From the NCBI GenBank assembly GCA_028023455.1, contig JAQFVV010006271.1, forward strand, positions 1,610,987 to 1,674,986: 64,000 bases of DNA, given 5' to 3'. Origin of the DNA: Epiperipatus broadwayi (lineage: Eukaryota; Onychophora; Udeonychophora; Euonychophora; Peripatidae). Shown piece by piece: positions 1 to 11,040 of this stretch (positions within the stretch are counted from its first letter, which is position 1; each line of letters starts with the position of its first letter). The notes under the pieces are model-generated. The model had not been told where the DNA came from. It did no database searches and saw only the letters and a program-made list of their open reading frames with translations. The position numbers and the translations under genes were made by a program.

Positions 1-195
1 ATTTAGATTTAAAGACCATGGAGTTGACAAAGATTATGTTGTGGAAATGGGATGGAGCAGAATAGAGAAAAATATGGGAAAATCTAGGGTGTTGAATGGC
101 AAGGAAAATCAAAGTGATTAACAGGTTTCTCTGGGCATAGTTGCTGAGAGATTCCTGACTCCATATAAGAAGAAGGCACAGCGCATTACATCAAC
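1..195 (+). mobile_element. LINE 3' end fragment (copy 1)
   Basis: This stretch matches the segment at about 48285-48455 closely: both run through a shared block (an AAAGATTATGTTGTGGAAAT core) and end with GAGAGATTCCTGACTCC followed by an AAG-rich stretch. The second copy extends far enough upstream to show a Cys/His-rich LINE-type tail, so I read this as the last part of a LINE coding region plus 3' UTR. The element continues off the left edge. No open frame survives here. The clade cannot be named. Confidence 0.45.
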
Positions 196-1160
196 AAAAT
201 TTAGATATTTATAATAACATTTATCAACTTAAAATTAACCTGGTATATTTGATCAAACATTTAATTAATTTACTCCCAATCATTAGCGGTGAGCAACCAG
301 TTTTTAAATGAGGGTCATAATTTTTTTGTGAATTAAAAATAAAATATCATTATTATTAATAACTATTCTGCATTTAATAACAATTTATCCAATTACCTTG
401 AAAACTATTCTTTGTAACATATTTATGGTCTCAAAATTATTGTTATGTTCTGGACAGATACATTTTTTCAGCAGCTTGGATACAATCAATTTATAAACTC
501 CTCTTCACAAAATATTTTCGAACTTTTTTTTTAAAAAAATGTAATTTGCCTTTACAGAATTTTCTGACTTGTTTGAACTTTTTGTGAGACATGTCAGCCA
601 GTTGATGAAACTCCTTTTCAAGTTTTCTATTTTAATATTTTTTTCTTTTCCAACAATTTTGTTGTAATCAGAATGTTTAATAAATAGTGTTATTTATTAA
701 CTGAATTACTTTCCAGACATATCAAGCACATCAATTATACCCTCTGTTTTTATATAAATAAAATGCATTGATCCATTTCTATTGAAATATGCAATTTTCT
801 GTATCAATTTTTTTATTTTACTCAGTGTAGCTATCATAATAAAACAATAAAATAAATACCAAATAATAATAATAATAAAACAAAGTAAAATTCTAATTTT
901 ATTTTTGCAAATATATAATTAGTATGCAAAAATCACTATAAAAGGAAACAAAATGCCCTCAGTATTGTATATTAAATTTGTAATCAGATAAACTACACAA
1001 TATAGATAATTTATTGTAATATTGCACCTTTGATAGAATGAAGTACAACTATTATAAAGATTGGATGCAAATGGAAAATAAATATTTTATTTTACTTATT
1101 TTTTAATTCAATATTTGAACTATGTGCTTTTAAATAGAGTTTTTATACACGGCCATTATA
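196..1160. other. AT-rich DNA, no gene seen
   Basis: Very AT-rich sequence with short A and T runs and no reading frame of protein-like composition. No tRNA-like fold or clear repeat boundary was seen. Confidence 0.6.
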
Positions 1161-1164
1161 TATA

Positions 1165-1410
1165 TGTTTTTGAAAATGTCCAGGGGCCTCATTGAAAGAT
1201 GTATGGTGGCTTCTGGAGACCTGTATTAGATCCAGAGATCTAAATGCAATGCTCTCAGATTCAAGGTTCTTCACTGATAAAGGTCACAAGCTATAAACTA
1301 GTCTGAGGATTTTGGTTAGGTGGGCACTAGATAGAAATTTTGATGCACAAACTTTCTAGCATCAGGTGATTTTTAAGGCTTGCATAAATGGCATTATGGA
1401 AAGAGATGCT
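1165..1410 (+). repeat. Short repeat family S1, diverged copy A
   Basis: This resembles the S1 copies at 47430, 49445 and 51902. Shared landmarks in order are a GGCTTCTGGAG-like block, AGATCTAAATGCA, CTCTCAGATTCAAGGTTCTTCACTGA, ACAAGCTATAAACTAGTCTG and a 3' ATTATGGAAAGAG-like block. It lacks the conserved family 5' end (ACATGATCACC) and no target duplication is visible, so it is old or truncated. Confidence 0.6.
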
Positions 1411-1438
1411 ATTGTTATATTATCAATTCTGGCTTTCA

Positions 1439-1466
1439 TATTATTATTATTATTATTATTATTATT
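1439..1466. repeat. (ATT)n microsatellite
   Basis: About nine uninterrupted ATT units. It follows soon after S1 copy A but is not clearly part of it. Confidence 0.9.
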
Positions 1467-1469
1467 TTG

Positions 1470-2145
1470 GATAAAATTTATGAAAATATTTAAAAAAAAT
1501 TTGAGTTCAGTAACAAAATTGTATCATTTTATTTTTAAATGTTAAAATAATTTTTTTTGGAAAGCTTCCTTAAATTAACTATTCTAATTAGTTATATACA
1601 TATTGCAAAATAAAATAAGAGGAAAAAAGTTATTAAATGTTGACTAATAAGCTATTGTCTTGTCTAATAAGTAAACTTTTCTTGACTTTCTCTGATGAGG
1701 AATGCTGAAGATAAGTTTATTTGATACTTACATCTTAGTCCTGCAATGTTGAGGAGATGGAACACTGTGTGACACCTGTGATAAATGTATAATCTTGTGA
1801 TCACATCAAATAAACCCTGTGATTTCATCCAATCTAGTACAATAATGTGTTTTTTGTGAAAATTTTACACTCATTCTGACAAGATCTTCAGTACTGTCAA
1901 ATGAATTTTTTAATTATTTTTTACTTCGATTGTATTTTTAGTTTTGATTCAACGATTTTTACTTCATTTGTATTCATAGTTTTAAGTGAGTACACATACT
2001 TTTCATTTTGATTTTATTTTCATAATTTCCTGATGATATTCCATTTCTTTTTTTAAAATAGTACAAAATGGTGACAATTTGGAATGTACCTGCTACTAAA
2101 ATGAATTCTTTTTTATATTTTCAAGAAAATGTAAAATACTAGAGA
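1470..2145. other. AT-rich DNA, no gene seen
   Basis: No coding frame. A segment around 1740-1830 is less AT-rich and contains the palindromic word TTGTGATCACA, but nothing identifiable. Confidence 0.5.
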
Positions 2146-2149
2146 CCCT

Positions 2150-2510
2150 ACCAAAATCAAAAAAATTGACAAGAGCCTTTTCACAAAATGAAAAAACCAA
2201 GTTGGACCAATTTTTCTTTTACAGTGGATGTTTGGTAGCTTGTGCAGGAAATCAGTGTTTTATCATGACAATTAATGATAGAACAGGGCAACTCTCATGG
2301 AAGTCATCAAACAAAATGTGGAAGAGGGATTAATGATTTATTCTGACTGTTGGAAGACCTATAAAAATGCTGAATTATGAAATGCCGGTTAAGATCATTA
2401 TCATGCAAACTACAAATACAATCACATGTTAAGTAAGTGTGCATTTTGGGAAAAATAAAAATTGTACATTTAGTCTCCATTTTGGGGGGAAATTTACCCA
2501 TTTAAAATAA
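2150..2510 (+). pseudogene. Merlin-like (IS1595/ISXO2-type) DDE transposase fragment
   Basis: Translation of the plus strand gives CFIMTINDRTGQ near 2250-2290 and then, after a frame change, VEEGLMIYSDCWKTYKN at about 2320-2370. The IYSDCW-x-x-Y block preceded by a hydrophobic strand and a P/G-rich turn is characteristic of the ISXO2-like DDE domain found in bacterial IS1595/IS1016 elements and eukaryotic Merlin transposons; the Asp would be the second catalytic acid. A possible NH motif follows at about 2410. Several stops and shifts break the frame, the N-terminal DNA-binding part is absent, and no terminal inverted repeats were found. The call rests on one good motif and partial context. 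Confidence 0.45.
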
Positions 2511-2514
2511 AGTA

Positions 2515-4430
2515 GAACAGAGAAATTGATTGTTTCATTGTGACAATTCCTGTTACATATTACACGGTAAGTACTATATGTGTATATTTTACAGTTTTTT
2601 ATAATATTTTAGGGTATTTTGTAATTTAGTAATTGTTTTGTCCATATTTAAAGGGCCATTTGAGAAGTGCATAATATTATGTCACACTAGTTTACATTTA
2701 AAGTAACATTTAGGAATTGCATAACAGCATGTCATATTTTACATTTTTAAGTCAAATCAATATTTTTATTTTTGTTAAAAATGTACTTTTTAAGACTGAT
2801 TAATACCCTGTGCCATATTTTATATTTTAGTGTGAAATTTATATTTTTAGTATCATTAGAAATTAATATTTTTAGTATTGATAGATTTAATCTGATGCAA
2901 TTTCTGTCATGTATTAGAACTATTACACTTTTTATATACATATTTAGACTGCCAATAACTTTGTAAATTTTGTGAAAATATTGTGTACACATGGTCCATT
3001 TTGATGAATTTATCATTTTAGGTTTGTACAAGATCCAAGTATACATGCTATTGTTATGTGGTCATATAACAAGATTACAAAATTATCAGCAGATAATGTG
3101 AAAAAGTGTAGCATATCTAATATGTTGCAGGACTAATATGCAAGTACCATTTATTCTTCAAGAAGCTATTTAAAACAGGCTTATATTTTATCTGTAATGT
3201 ATGCATTTTATATTATGTTAACCCTCTTGCATTCTGACACATTCCATTGTTCTCTCTGGTAAAAGTTTTTGGAAATGCTCAACCTTTCTGTTTTTATAAA
3301 ATCTTTATTTTATGAAAAACTCAATAAATTGGACTTGATTTTCTTTTAATTTAATTTTATAAGTAAATATTATTCTACAAAATCATATTTGGCTATTTTA
3401 AATATTTAAAAACTGACCTGTAAATATAACAATGTTTTACCAATGTCATCACAGATATTTATGTAAACAGTAAGACTAAAAGTGAAGAAATTCATTTTTA
3501 ATTTAAATTTGCTGTTTTGTGTGTCTGTGAACAAACAAAGTTAGATTTATGATAATTTCATAAAATTCTATTTTAAAATTTGATATTTTTTTTTACAAAA
3601 ATTATAATATTTTAAGAGATTTTAAAGTACATTTTGACAGATAATGATGTAATAGACACTATGGCATTTTTTATATTACAGTCAAGTTAATTAATTTCTC
3701 TTTTTAAAAATAAAGAAATAGATAAATTAAAAGTTTATTATTTTTATAATAATCAGCCAATTACTATGTAAAAATAATTAAAAATATTTTATAAGCAAGC
3801 AAAAATTTATTTTAAATTATATTTTCAAATCTCGCATAAAAATTAGACCTTTATGAACATGAATGCATTCTGGGTATTTTCTTCTGTCATAAGAATAAAG
3901 AAAGCATCTTTTGAAATTAGCCACAGTCTATAAGATGCTGAGCTCTTCAGAATTTTTTCAAACTTTAATATAATAAAAGCATTATGTTAAAATCTATTTT
4001 ATAAAAAAACAACAGTCAGTATCACTTAGGATAATGTTAATACTATAATCTAAAACCACAGGAATAACAATATTTTTTTTCTGAAAAGGTTTTCAAAGAT
4101 TTTCAACAAAAATGGGGGTTTACAAGTTAAGTTGAATATTAAATTTAGCATAATTAAATATTATTTGTTTTCATTTTCAGGGAGAAGAGATATGCATCTT
4201 CCATGAGAGTAGCCATAATGTGATTACTTCTCATTATGTTATAATCATATCCTGTTGAATTTGGTGAAGGAATAAAATGGGAGATGTGGAGGCTTCAGAT
4301 CTGTAGATCATAGCTCAAGAGATAAACCAATCTGTTATTTATATGGCATGCATATTGGAATTTATAATAATAAACATATCTTCTTTTAACTGAACTTAGA
4401 ATAATATTAAGTAATAAGTTTACAAATATA
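2515..4430. other. AT-rich DNA, no gene seen
   Basis: Long AT-rich tract with many homopolymer runs. Two overlapping frames of 64-99 codons at 2747-3046 on opposite strands are rich in Ile, Lys, Asn and Tyr, as expected by chance in such DNA. Confidence 0.55.
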
Positions 4431-4491
4431 TATCAGATATATAGGGTATTTTGAGCTCAGACTTTCACACAACCCTCAACTCTTTACATAG

Positions 4492-4492
4492 T

Positions 4493-4544
<52 letters not shown>

Positions 4545-4563
4545 ACTATGTATATATGGGTAT

Positions 4564-4601
<38 letters not shown>
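4492..4601. repeat. (TA)n microsatellite, palindromic
   Basis: Nearly pure TA dinucleotides interrupted by TAAATATA and GGGTATAG. The first half is itself a palindrome (GTTATATATATA ... TATATATATAAC). Confidence 0.9.
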
Positions 4602-4603
<2 letters not shown>

Positions 4604-5229
4604 TAACCCAATAAAATAATAACCTCTGTTTATCCTGTAATTATTTATTAGTTTAGTTTGCACTTAGACACTAATCATACTCTGAGCTGTATTAGGTTAT
4701 TTTGTCTGCACTTGTTGACACCAATTTTTCAGGTTGGAAATTAAGTCAACCCAAAACAAAGCAACATATCCATTAATTTTCCAATATGATCTAAAATACT
4801 TTTCATATAATACAATTGTACATTCAATTCTCTTAAGCCATGCCACGATTGTAATAACAACAATAATTGATCACTTATTAATTTAAAGAATAATTATAAT
4901 AATATTAATCTCAGGGTTCTTTGTTTCATGTAAGGAAATACTCGGCAGTATTGTGTTGTCGCATATGACTGGCATTCTGGTCGGATATAGGAAACATTTA
5001 TTTTACTTAAATTCAATGTGTCTTCATCTCTCATATCAACTGCTATATTATTTAAAGAGATGATAATTCTATTCAATAATGACGTATAATTTTGAATAAC
5101 ACAGTTTTTTTTTTTCAGAATCTCAGTCAGAATAATAAAAAGACAAGGGTGCTTTTTGTGTCCTTCCATCATCCACGACAACACAATAATATAACTAAGA
5201 TTTATTCCTTAGACAATTTAACTAAATGG

Positions 5230-5729
5230 NNNNNNNNNNNNNNNNNNNNNNNNNNNNNNNNNNNNNNNNNNNNNNNNNNNNNNNNNNNNNNNNNNNNNNN
5301 NNNNNNNNNNNNNNNNNNNNNNNNNNNNNNNNNNNNNNNNNNNNNNNNNNNNNNNNNNNNNNNNNNNNNNNNNNNNNNNNNNNNNNNNNNNNNNNNNNNN
5401 NNNNNNNNNNNNNNNNNNNNNNNNNNNNNNNNNNNNNNNNNNNNNNNNNNNNNNNNNNNNNNNNNNNNNNNNNNNNNNNNNNNNNNNNNNNNNNNNNNNN
5501 NNNNNNNNNNNNNNNNNNNNNNNNNNNNNNNNNNNNNNNNNNNNNNNNNNNNNNNNNNNNNNNNNNNNNNNNNNNNNNNNNNNNNNNNNNNNNNNNNNNN
5601 NNNNNNNNNNNNNNNNNNNNNNNNNNNNNNNNNNNNNNNNNNNNNNNNNNNNNNNNNNNNNNNNNNNNNNNNNNNNNNNNNNNNNNNNNNNNNNNNNNNN
5701 NNNNNNNNNNNNNNNNNNNNNNNNNNNNN
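5230..5729. other. Assembly gap, 500 N
   Basis: Exactly 500 unknown bases, the length often used for gaps of unknown size. Reading frames that run through it are artefacts. Confidence 0.99.
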
Positions 5730-6209
5730 TAGCCTGTACATTAGATATTAAATAGTAGCTTGTATGACTGCCCAGCCCTCATATATGTACTTAAATGGAT
5801 TATGTCCTGTACATGAGGGATCAGAGTGACTTATGGTCAACCTGCATGTGATGAGAATGTCAGCATCAATGTGGGCTTTAAGCATTTCATCATCAGATTT
5901 TCAACAGGATGGACAACTGAAGAGTTGGAAGGTGGAGTGGATTGAAGCCTCTCCATTAGGGTATTAAGATTGGCTATCTTAATATAAATCTGAGCACTTA
6001 TTGTATATATGTTTAGAGATGATAATCTAAACCAACTGATGAGTGCTGGTTTAGCATAAAATATCTTTTAGACATATATGTGGTCAAGTGTATGAGTGCT
6101 ATTAGATAGTGTGGAGAGTTGATGGTCATGTGAATGTCTGAACTCAGAATACCCTATATATTACATTGTGTATACAGGTATATATATAATAGCCTGTATG
6201 TTAGATATA
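5730..6209. repeat. Segment bounded by a 20-bp direct repeat
   Basis: TAGCCTGTACATTAGATAT starts at 5730 and TAGCCTGTATGTTAGATAT at 6190. The 460-bp interval is less AT-rich than its surroundings and carries no coding frame. It could be a tandem duplication or an insertion flanked by a duplicated target. The left copy abuts the gap, so the structure is unresolved. Confidence 0.4.
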
Positions 6210-7355
6210 TAAAATGATAGACACTTAAAAAAAGATACGCTAAAATGTGCATAATTATAATTTATAATAATAGATGTATTGATCTTTAATTTAATTTAAA
6301 GTTTATATTTGGGATAATATAATAATCTTAAGATTAATAAATAGTTATTTATAGATTAAATATATTTAAACAATGATAAGTCATCAGCGTTGTATACTTT
6401 TAGATTTGGTCATAACAAAATATAATGGATGAATAATGAACAATGAAGAAAATCTGATGTGAGTTAACTGTTGAAACTTGTTTAGCAAAAATGCGTCTTG
6501 ACACTCATTTGAGTTGATATTTTGATGTTTTTATTCATATGTTTGTGAGTTTACATACATAAAAAGTAATAATAAATAGTAATTGCATTAGATAGAGGTT
6601 AATTGCCATATAGTTATATTTGCAATAAAACGCATTTCAATTTTCTGTTATTTACTTATTCACACACGCACATAAAAAAAAAAAAAATTCAAAAACTAGA
6701 TTTAAAAAATCCCTGTTTTGTTAGAAAGCAAAAAAGAAAAACGTGTAGAATACTTTAATTGCAAGATAGCTTTAAAATCAAAGAAGTCATATTTAAAAAA
6801 AAATTGTCTGAATCGATCATTTTTCTATATTTAGATATTCTTAGAAATTATAAATCCATTTATTCTACAATTACCAAAATGAACCTGATGTGATTTCGTG
6901 CAGGTTAACCGCTGCGAACAATTTATTATTCTTTTAAAACTAAAATAAATATTAGTGTACTAATTTTAAGTATATAATTATACCTTACTGTTTTACTGAT
7001 CTCAACAGAACATGTATTTACTTAAAATATTTATATATATAGAAATCATTACCGCAAATATAACTATTAGCTAAAAGTACGTTTATAAATTAAGTTTTAA
7101 TGAATTTAATAGGAATTTCTTTTGGCGTATGGTGATTCAGAAAATATTGTTATTTTATCGTGTAATTTCAGTTTTTATCATCAGCTTTAATTGGTTATTG
7201 TCTTGCTTATTTCATAGGTGAAAATTTTTTTAAAACTTTATCACATGGAAAATTCTGTTATATTTCAATATTTACATCTATAATTATGACAGAGAAACTT
7301 TTTAATATATAAGACCTCTCACAAGTAATTATAGACATTCAAACTCTGAAAGAAA
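6210..7355. other. AT-rich DNA, no gene seen
   Basis: No protein-like frame, RNA fold or clear repeat boundary. Confidence 0.55.
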
Positions 7356-7361
7356 CGATGT

Positions 7362-7515
7362 AATACATAGTGTATATATTTAGTAGATTACTCCAAAAAT
7401 TATACTTATAATACATAGTGTATATATTTAGTAGATTACTCCAAAAATTATACTTATATTTACTGATAGTGTATATATTTAGTAAATCACTTCAAAAATT
7501 ATACTTATAATATTT
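7362..7515. repeat. Tandem repeat, three units of about 48-51 bp
   Basis: Units begin AATACATAGTGTATATAT and contain TAGTAGATTACTCCAAAAA and TTATACTTATA. The first two units are almost identical; the third has a few changes. Confidence 0.85.
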
Positions 7516-7676
7516 AATGATCACCCTATAAAATGAAAAAACCAATTAGGGCATGAAAATGTCTGTCCACTTTTCTTCACACCACTTTCATCTGAAATAG
7601 GAAAAGTACCTTTTACTTTACAACATAAATTATACATTATATTTAATAATTAACAGAAGGCTATAAAATATATTTT

Positions 7677-7884
7677 ATCAAGTTTTTTTCCTAAAAGTTA
7701 TAAGCACCCACTTTATCTAAAAAATCTATTATATCACAACTATTAATCAATGTTAAAAAGTTCTGACCATTCTCCTTATATATATATATCAAGTTTTTTT
7801 TCTAAAAGTTATAAGCACCCATTTTATCTAAAAATCTATTACATCACAACTATTAATCAATGTTAAAAAGTTCTGACCATTCTC

Positions 7885-7890
<6 letters not shown>
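7677..7890. repeat. Tandem duplication, period 111 bp
   Basis: The unit starting ATCAAGTTTTTTT at 7677 recurs at 7788 with only a few differences, and both copies end GACCATTCTCCTT before TA repeats. The (TA)n at the unit ends may have driven the duplication. Confidence 0.9.
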
Positions 7891-7925
<35 letters not shown>

Positions 7926-7940
7926 AAGAGTATAGAGTTG

Positions 7941-7977
<37 letters not shown>

Positions 7978-7995
7978 TAAAAACAACTCTTACTC
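7888..7995. repeat. (TA)n blocks with flanking inverted repeat
   Basis: Two TA runs surround AAAGAGTATAGAGTTGTTTTTA. Its imperfect reverse complement, TAAAAACAACTCTTACTCTTT, follows the second run, so the region can fold into a hairpin with TA-rich arms. Confidence 0.7.
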
Positions 7996-8122
7996 TTTGG
8001 ATAAGCCAGAAGCTTAAACATCTGAAACACCCCACTTCTATGTTGATAGTTCAATACTTTTGTCTTTTCAAATATTCTTTTTCATATACTATAGAAAAAT
8101 ATAGGATAATGAAAGTTATATA

Positions 8123-9199
8123 TATTATGTTTTGGATTTGTAGATTATGAAAAGGCATTCGATTCTATACACATTTCTTCAGTGATTAAAGCATTGGATC
8201 ATCAAGGTATAGATCCAGGATATTATCATATTTTAAAAAATATTTATAAAAATGCAACAGCAACCATTAGATTACATAATGATACTGGAAAAATCAACAT
8301 TGAAAAAGGTGTAAGACAAGGTGACTCCATATCTCCAAAACTTTTTACAGCAGTGCTGCAAGAAGTATTTTGTGGATTAAAATGGGAAACTAAAGGAATG
8401 AAAGTAAATGGAGAGTATTTAAGTCATTTAGATTTTGCAGATGATGTAGTTGTTTTTGCAAATAATGCTTCAGAGCTGCAGGAAATGTTGCAGGAGTTAG
8501 CAGATGAAAGTAGAAAAGTAGGACTAAAGATAAATGTTAAAAAGACTAAAGTAATATTTAATCGATTTGCTCAAAATATGAAAATAAAGATTGATTATGA
8601 AGAATTAGAAGAAGTTAACAGTTACAAATACCTAGGTCAGATTATTAATACAGATGGAAACATAATGGAGGAAATTAATCATAGAATTAAACTTGGTTGG
8701 AGTGCTTTTGGTAGAAATAACTTGATACTAAAAGGAAATATGCCTATGTGTTTGAAAAGAATGTTTTTTAACAAATGTGTTTTACCAGTTCTTACTTATG
8801 GATCTGAGACTTGGACACTTAATAGAAGAGCAATACAGAGACTTCAGACCACTTAAAGGAGTATGGAGAGATGTATGTTGGGAGTAACAAGAAGAGATCG
8901 AAAACGCAATGTATGGGTAAAACTAACAAACAGGTGTTACTGACCTTATTGAAAAAATTAAAAGATTGAAATGGAGTTGGGCTGGACATATTGCTAGAAG
9001 AAATGATAATAGATGGACAATTGAAATTTTCAACTGGATTCCAAGAGATTGTAAAAGACCCAGAAAGAGACCACATGTGAGATGGATGGATGAAATAAGA
9101 AAATGTGCAGGGGTGTTGTGGAAAAGAGAAGCTAAAGATCGGAGAAGATGGATTAAACTTGGAGAGAACTTCATCCTGCAGTGGATTGATAATGGTTGA
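8123..9199 (+). pseudogene. RTE-like LINE, 5'-truncated copy 1 (reverse transcriptase and C-terminus)
   Basis: The coding match starts abruptly at about 8123 (GFVDYEKAFDS, reverse transcriptase motif A with catalytic Asp) next to AT-repeat DNA. It continues through KGVRQGDSISPKLF (motif B), FADDVVVFAN (motif C, catalytic FADD), KTKVIFNR and YKYLGQII (thumb), then the typical tail LPVLTYGSETWTL, WAGHIARR and RWMDEI, ending WIDNG stop at 9199. Two lesions are visible: a CAA-to-TAA stop at about 8855, and a 1-base insertion near 8925 shown by comparison with the copy at 60.4-63.2 kb. The endonuclease is missing, consistent with 5' truncation during target-primed reverse transcription. The 3' end runs straight into TGATGA(TA)n, as RTE elements often end in short repeats. 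It is inactive. Confidence 0.9.

Positions 9200-9266
<67 letters not shown>
9200..9266. repeat. (TA)n tail of RTE copy 1
   Basis: About 33 TA units begin three bases after the RTE stop codon, apparently its 3' tail expanded into a microsatellite. Confidence 0.85.
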
Positions 9267-9269
<3 letters not shown>

Positions 9270-9935
9270 TGGAAACAAAGGGTATTGATAAATGATACAA
9301 ATTTATATTGATAAATAAATATAAACTTTAGTAAATAAGCAAATGATTAATATTGGAGGCAAACAATCAAATCGGACATAATAACATCAAAAATATCATT
9401 ACCAAATAATTTTATCATCATAATAAAGTATTAGAAGCAAGTTAATCACCCTTTGCAACTGGATTTAAAAAGGAACATGTCATAAAATGTTAGGCTAATC
9501 ATTAACAATCCAATGCCAATCCTATGGCATAATAGTATAAAAAAGCAATCATTAATATTTCTGTTGCCTACACATATGTAAATATTTTATAAGTAATCAT
9601 ATTTCAAAAATACTGGATTCATAATACCAATGCTGATCATCATCAATGCGCAGAGCTATCTTGTACCATAAATGTACTGGCCATCATTGAACTAGTAATC
9701 ATCCATAAAAATAAATAAAATAAATGGATTCTAAAGATAATCATCATTCTATTGCAAAAAAAAAAAAAAATAATTATAAAAAGAATCATATATATTATAT
9801 TCCATATATCATTAGTTCAGAGCAAAGTTTTTGGTCCACAAGAAGTCTATGACTGTGAACAAGAGTAAAATTTAATTTATATTAAATATCTTCACTGGAA
9901 TAATTCAAAATAATAATTAATACATTTATTAATAA
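9267..9935. other. AT-rich DNA, no gene seen
   Basis: No coding signal. Some short words recur (CAATCATTAA, AATGCCAAT), with no clear tandem structure. Confidence 0.5.
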
Positions 9936-9939
9936 GAAA

Positions 9940-11040
9940 TTACATCAATAATAACAATAACAACAATAATGATAATAATAATAATAGGTAAAGAAGAGTA
10001 TTTGGAATGGTAGCATTAGCTAGCATATCAATCAGAATGAAAATAAACACAGATGCAAATGCAGACTCTATATCTAGCTGAATTGCAACTGGAGCATACT
10101 TTTGGTTTTGAACTGAGTTCAAGACTTCTTTAAACATCAAAGCAAACTATATGGCAGAAGAGCCTTTCTTTGAAAACTGCATATTGGAAATTAGAGGAAG
10201 TAGGTGTGGCACTAGATGATCCTTTACAACTTTTTCCAGTATCTTAGTTCTTCATGGCCCCATAGAAATTGGACAAATCTTGGTTAAAGTAGAAGTTAAG
10301 CCTGGTTTTTTGGTAAGTGGTACAATTGAGATTGGATGAAGACCTTTGATGTTATATATCTTTAGGGATAGATATTTTTCCAGGTCACAAAGGTCAGTAA
10401 AATGTCTATGATGGGCAAAAAAAGCAGGGATTCCATTGGGAATTGGGTGATATGAGATATTTATAGTGACAAGCTTGTCAGAAAATTGTATGGTTTGGAA
10501 TGGGGTGTTAGTATCAGGTGGCCCAAATATGTGTGAAGGTGGTGTGAATGCATTGTAGATATTTAACTTTGGCTTGAAATATTGGTATATAGGATCAATC
10601 ATGTTATAACCTGCATACATATAATCATCAACTTGGAATGCCAAATAAACTTTTAGTGTGAGTGGCCCAGGGCACAATGAATATATTACTGGGTTCATGT
10701 AAGTTGGTAAGTAAGACAAAGTTTGATTTTCTTAATGGCAAGATATTATTTAAATTGGTTGGTGGTTTTTTGATAAGCCTGGGAAAGTGAGTGTAACTAT
10801 TAATAAGTATGATGTGCAGGATTCATTAATATAATTCATGTATGCAATTCATCAGCCAATACTGGAAGTCAGGAGCATGAATGTTAACTGTTGTGAAATG
10901 TTGAATATGGAATGATATTGTATGTATAAAAGCAAAGTACCTTTGAACCAGGTCAAATTCTATTTGTTCCAAATTTTCATAATATAATATATGTTTAAGA
11001 GAATAAGAACTCTGTGGTTTATGAGGATAGAAGAACTTGA
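9940..11040 (-). pseudogene. LINE, inverted 5' part (N-terminal and reverse transcriptase fingers)
   Basis: On the minus strand a 155-codon frame (10719-10252) ends LTKKPGLTSTLTKICPISMGP, a decayed reverse transcriptase block 1/2 (family pattern: I-V-P-L..K-P...RPIS). After a shift the strand continues KILEKVVKDHLVPHLLP, then at 10140-9940 FKEVLNSVQNQKYAPVAIQLDIESAFASV. LDIESAF is motif A with its Asp, although the following D of DS is A here. The frame at 11044-10826 is probably the preceding coding part. The piece stops after motif A in AT-rich (AAT)n. It faces away from the 3' part at 11041-12800, which begins just before motif B, so the two complement each other as one element with an inverted 5' segment. 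Confidence 0.65.

Larger units (their letters stand above)
4433..6165. repeat. Possible foldback/inverted-repeat element containing the scaffold gap
   Basis: The segment at about 4440-4490 reads, when reversed and complemented, GAGTTGAGGGT..GTGTGAAAGTCTGAGCTCAAAATACCCTATA. The segment at about 6115-6165 reads nearly the same on the plus strand (GAGAGTTGATGGTCATGTGAATGTCTGAACTCAGAATACCCTATA). Two facing copies about 1.7 kb apart suggest a foldback or terminal-inverted-repeat element. The interior contains (TA)n and 500 unknown bases, so gene content cannot be judged. Confidence 0.35.

Noticed and set aside
5092-5751. Reading frames of 168-219 codons
   Set aside because: They consist almost entirely of N from the scaffold gap.
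7362-7515. CRISPR-like array
   Set aside because: Three units of 48-51 bp repeat along their whole length with no unique spacers; it is an ordinary tandem repeat in eukaryotic DNA.
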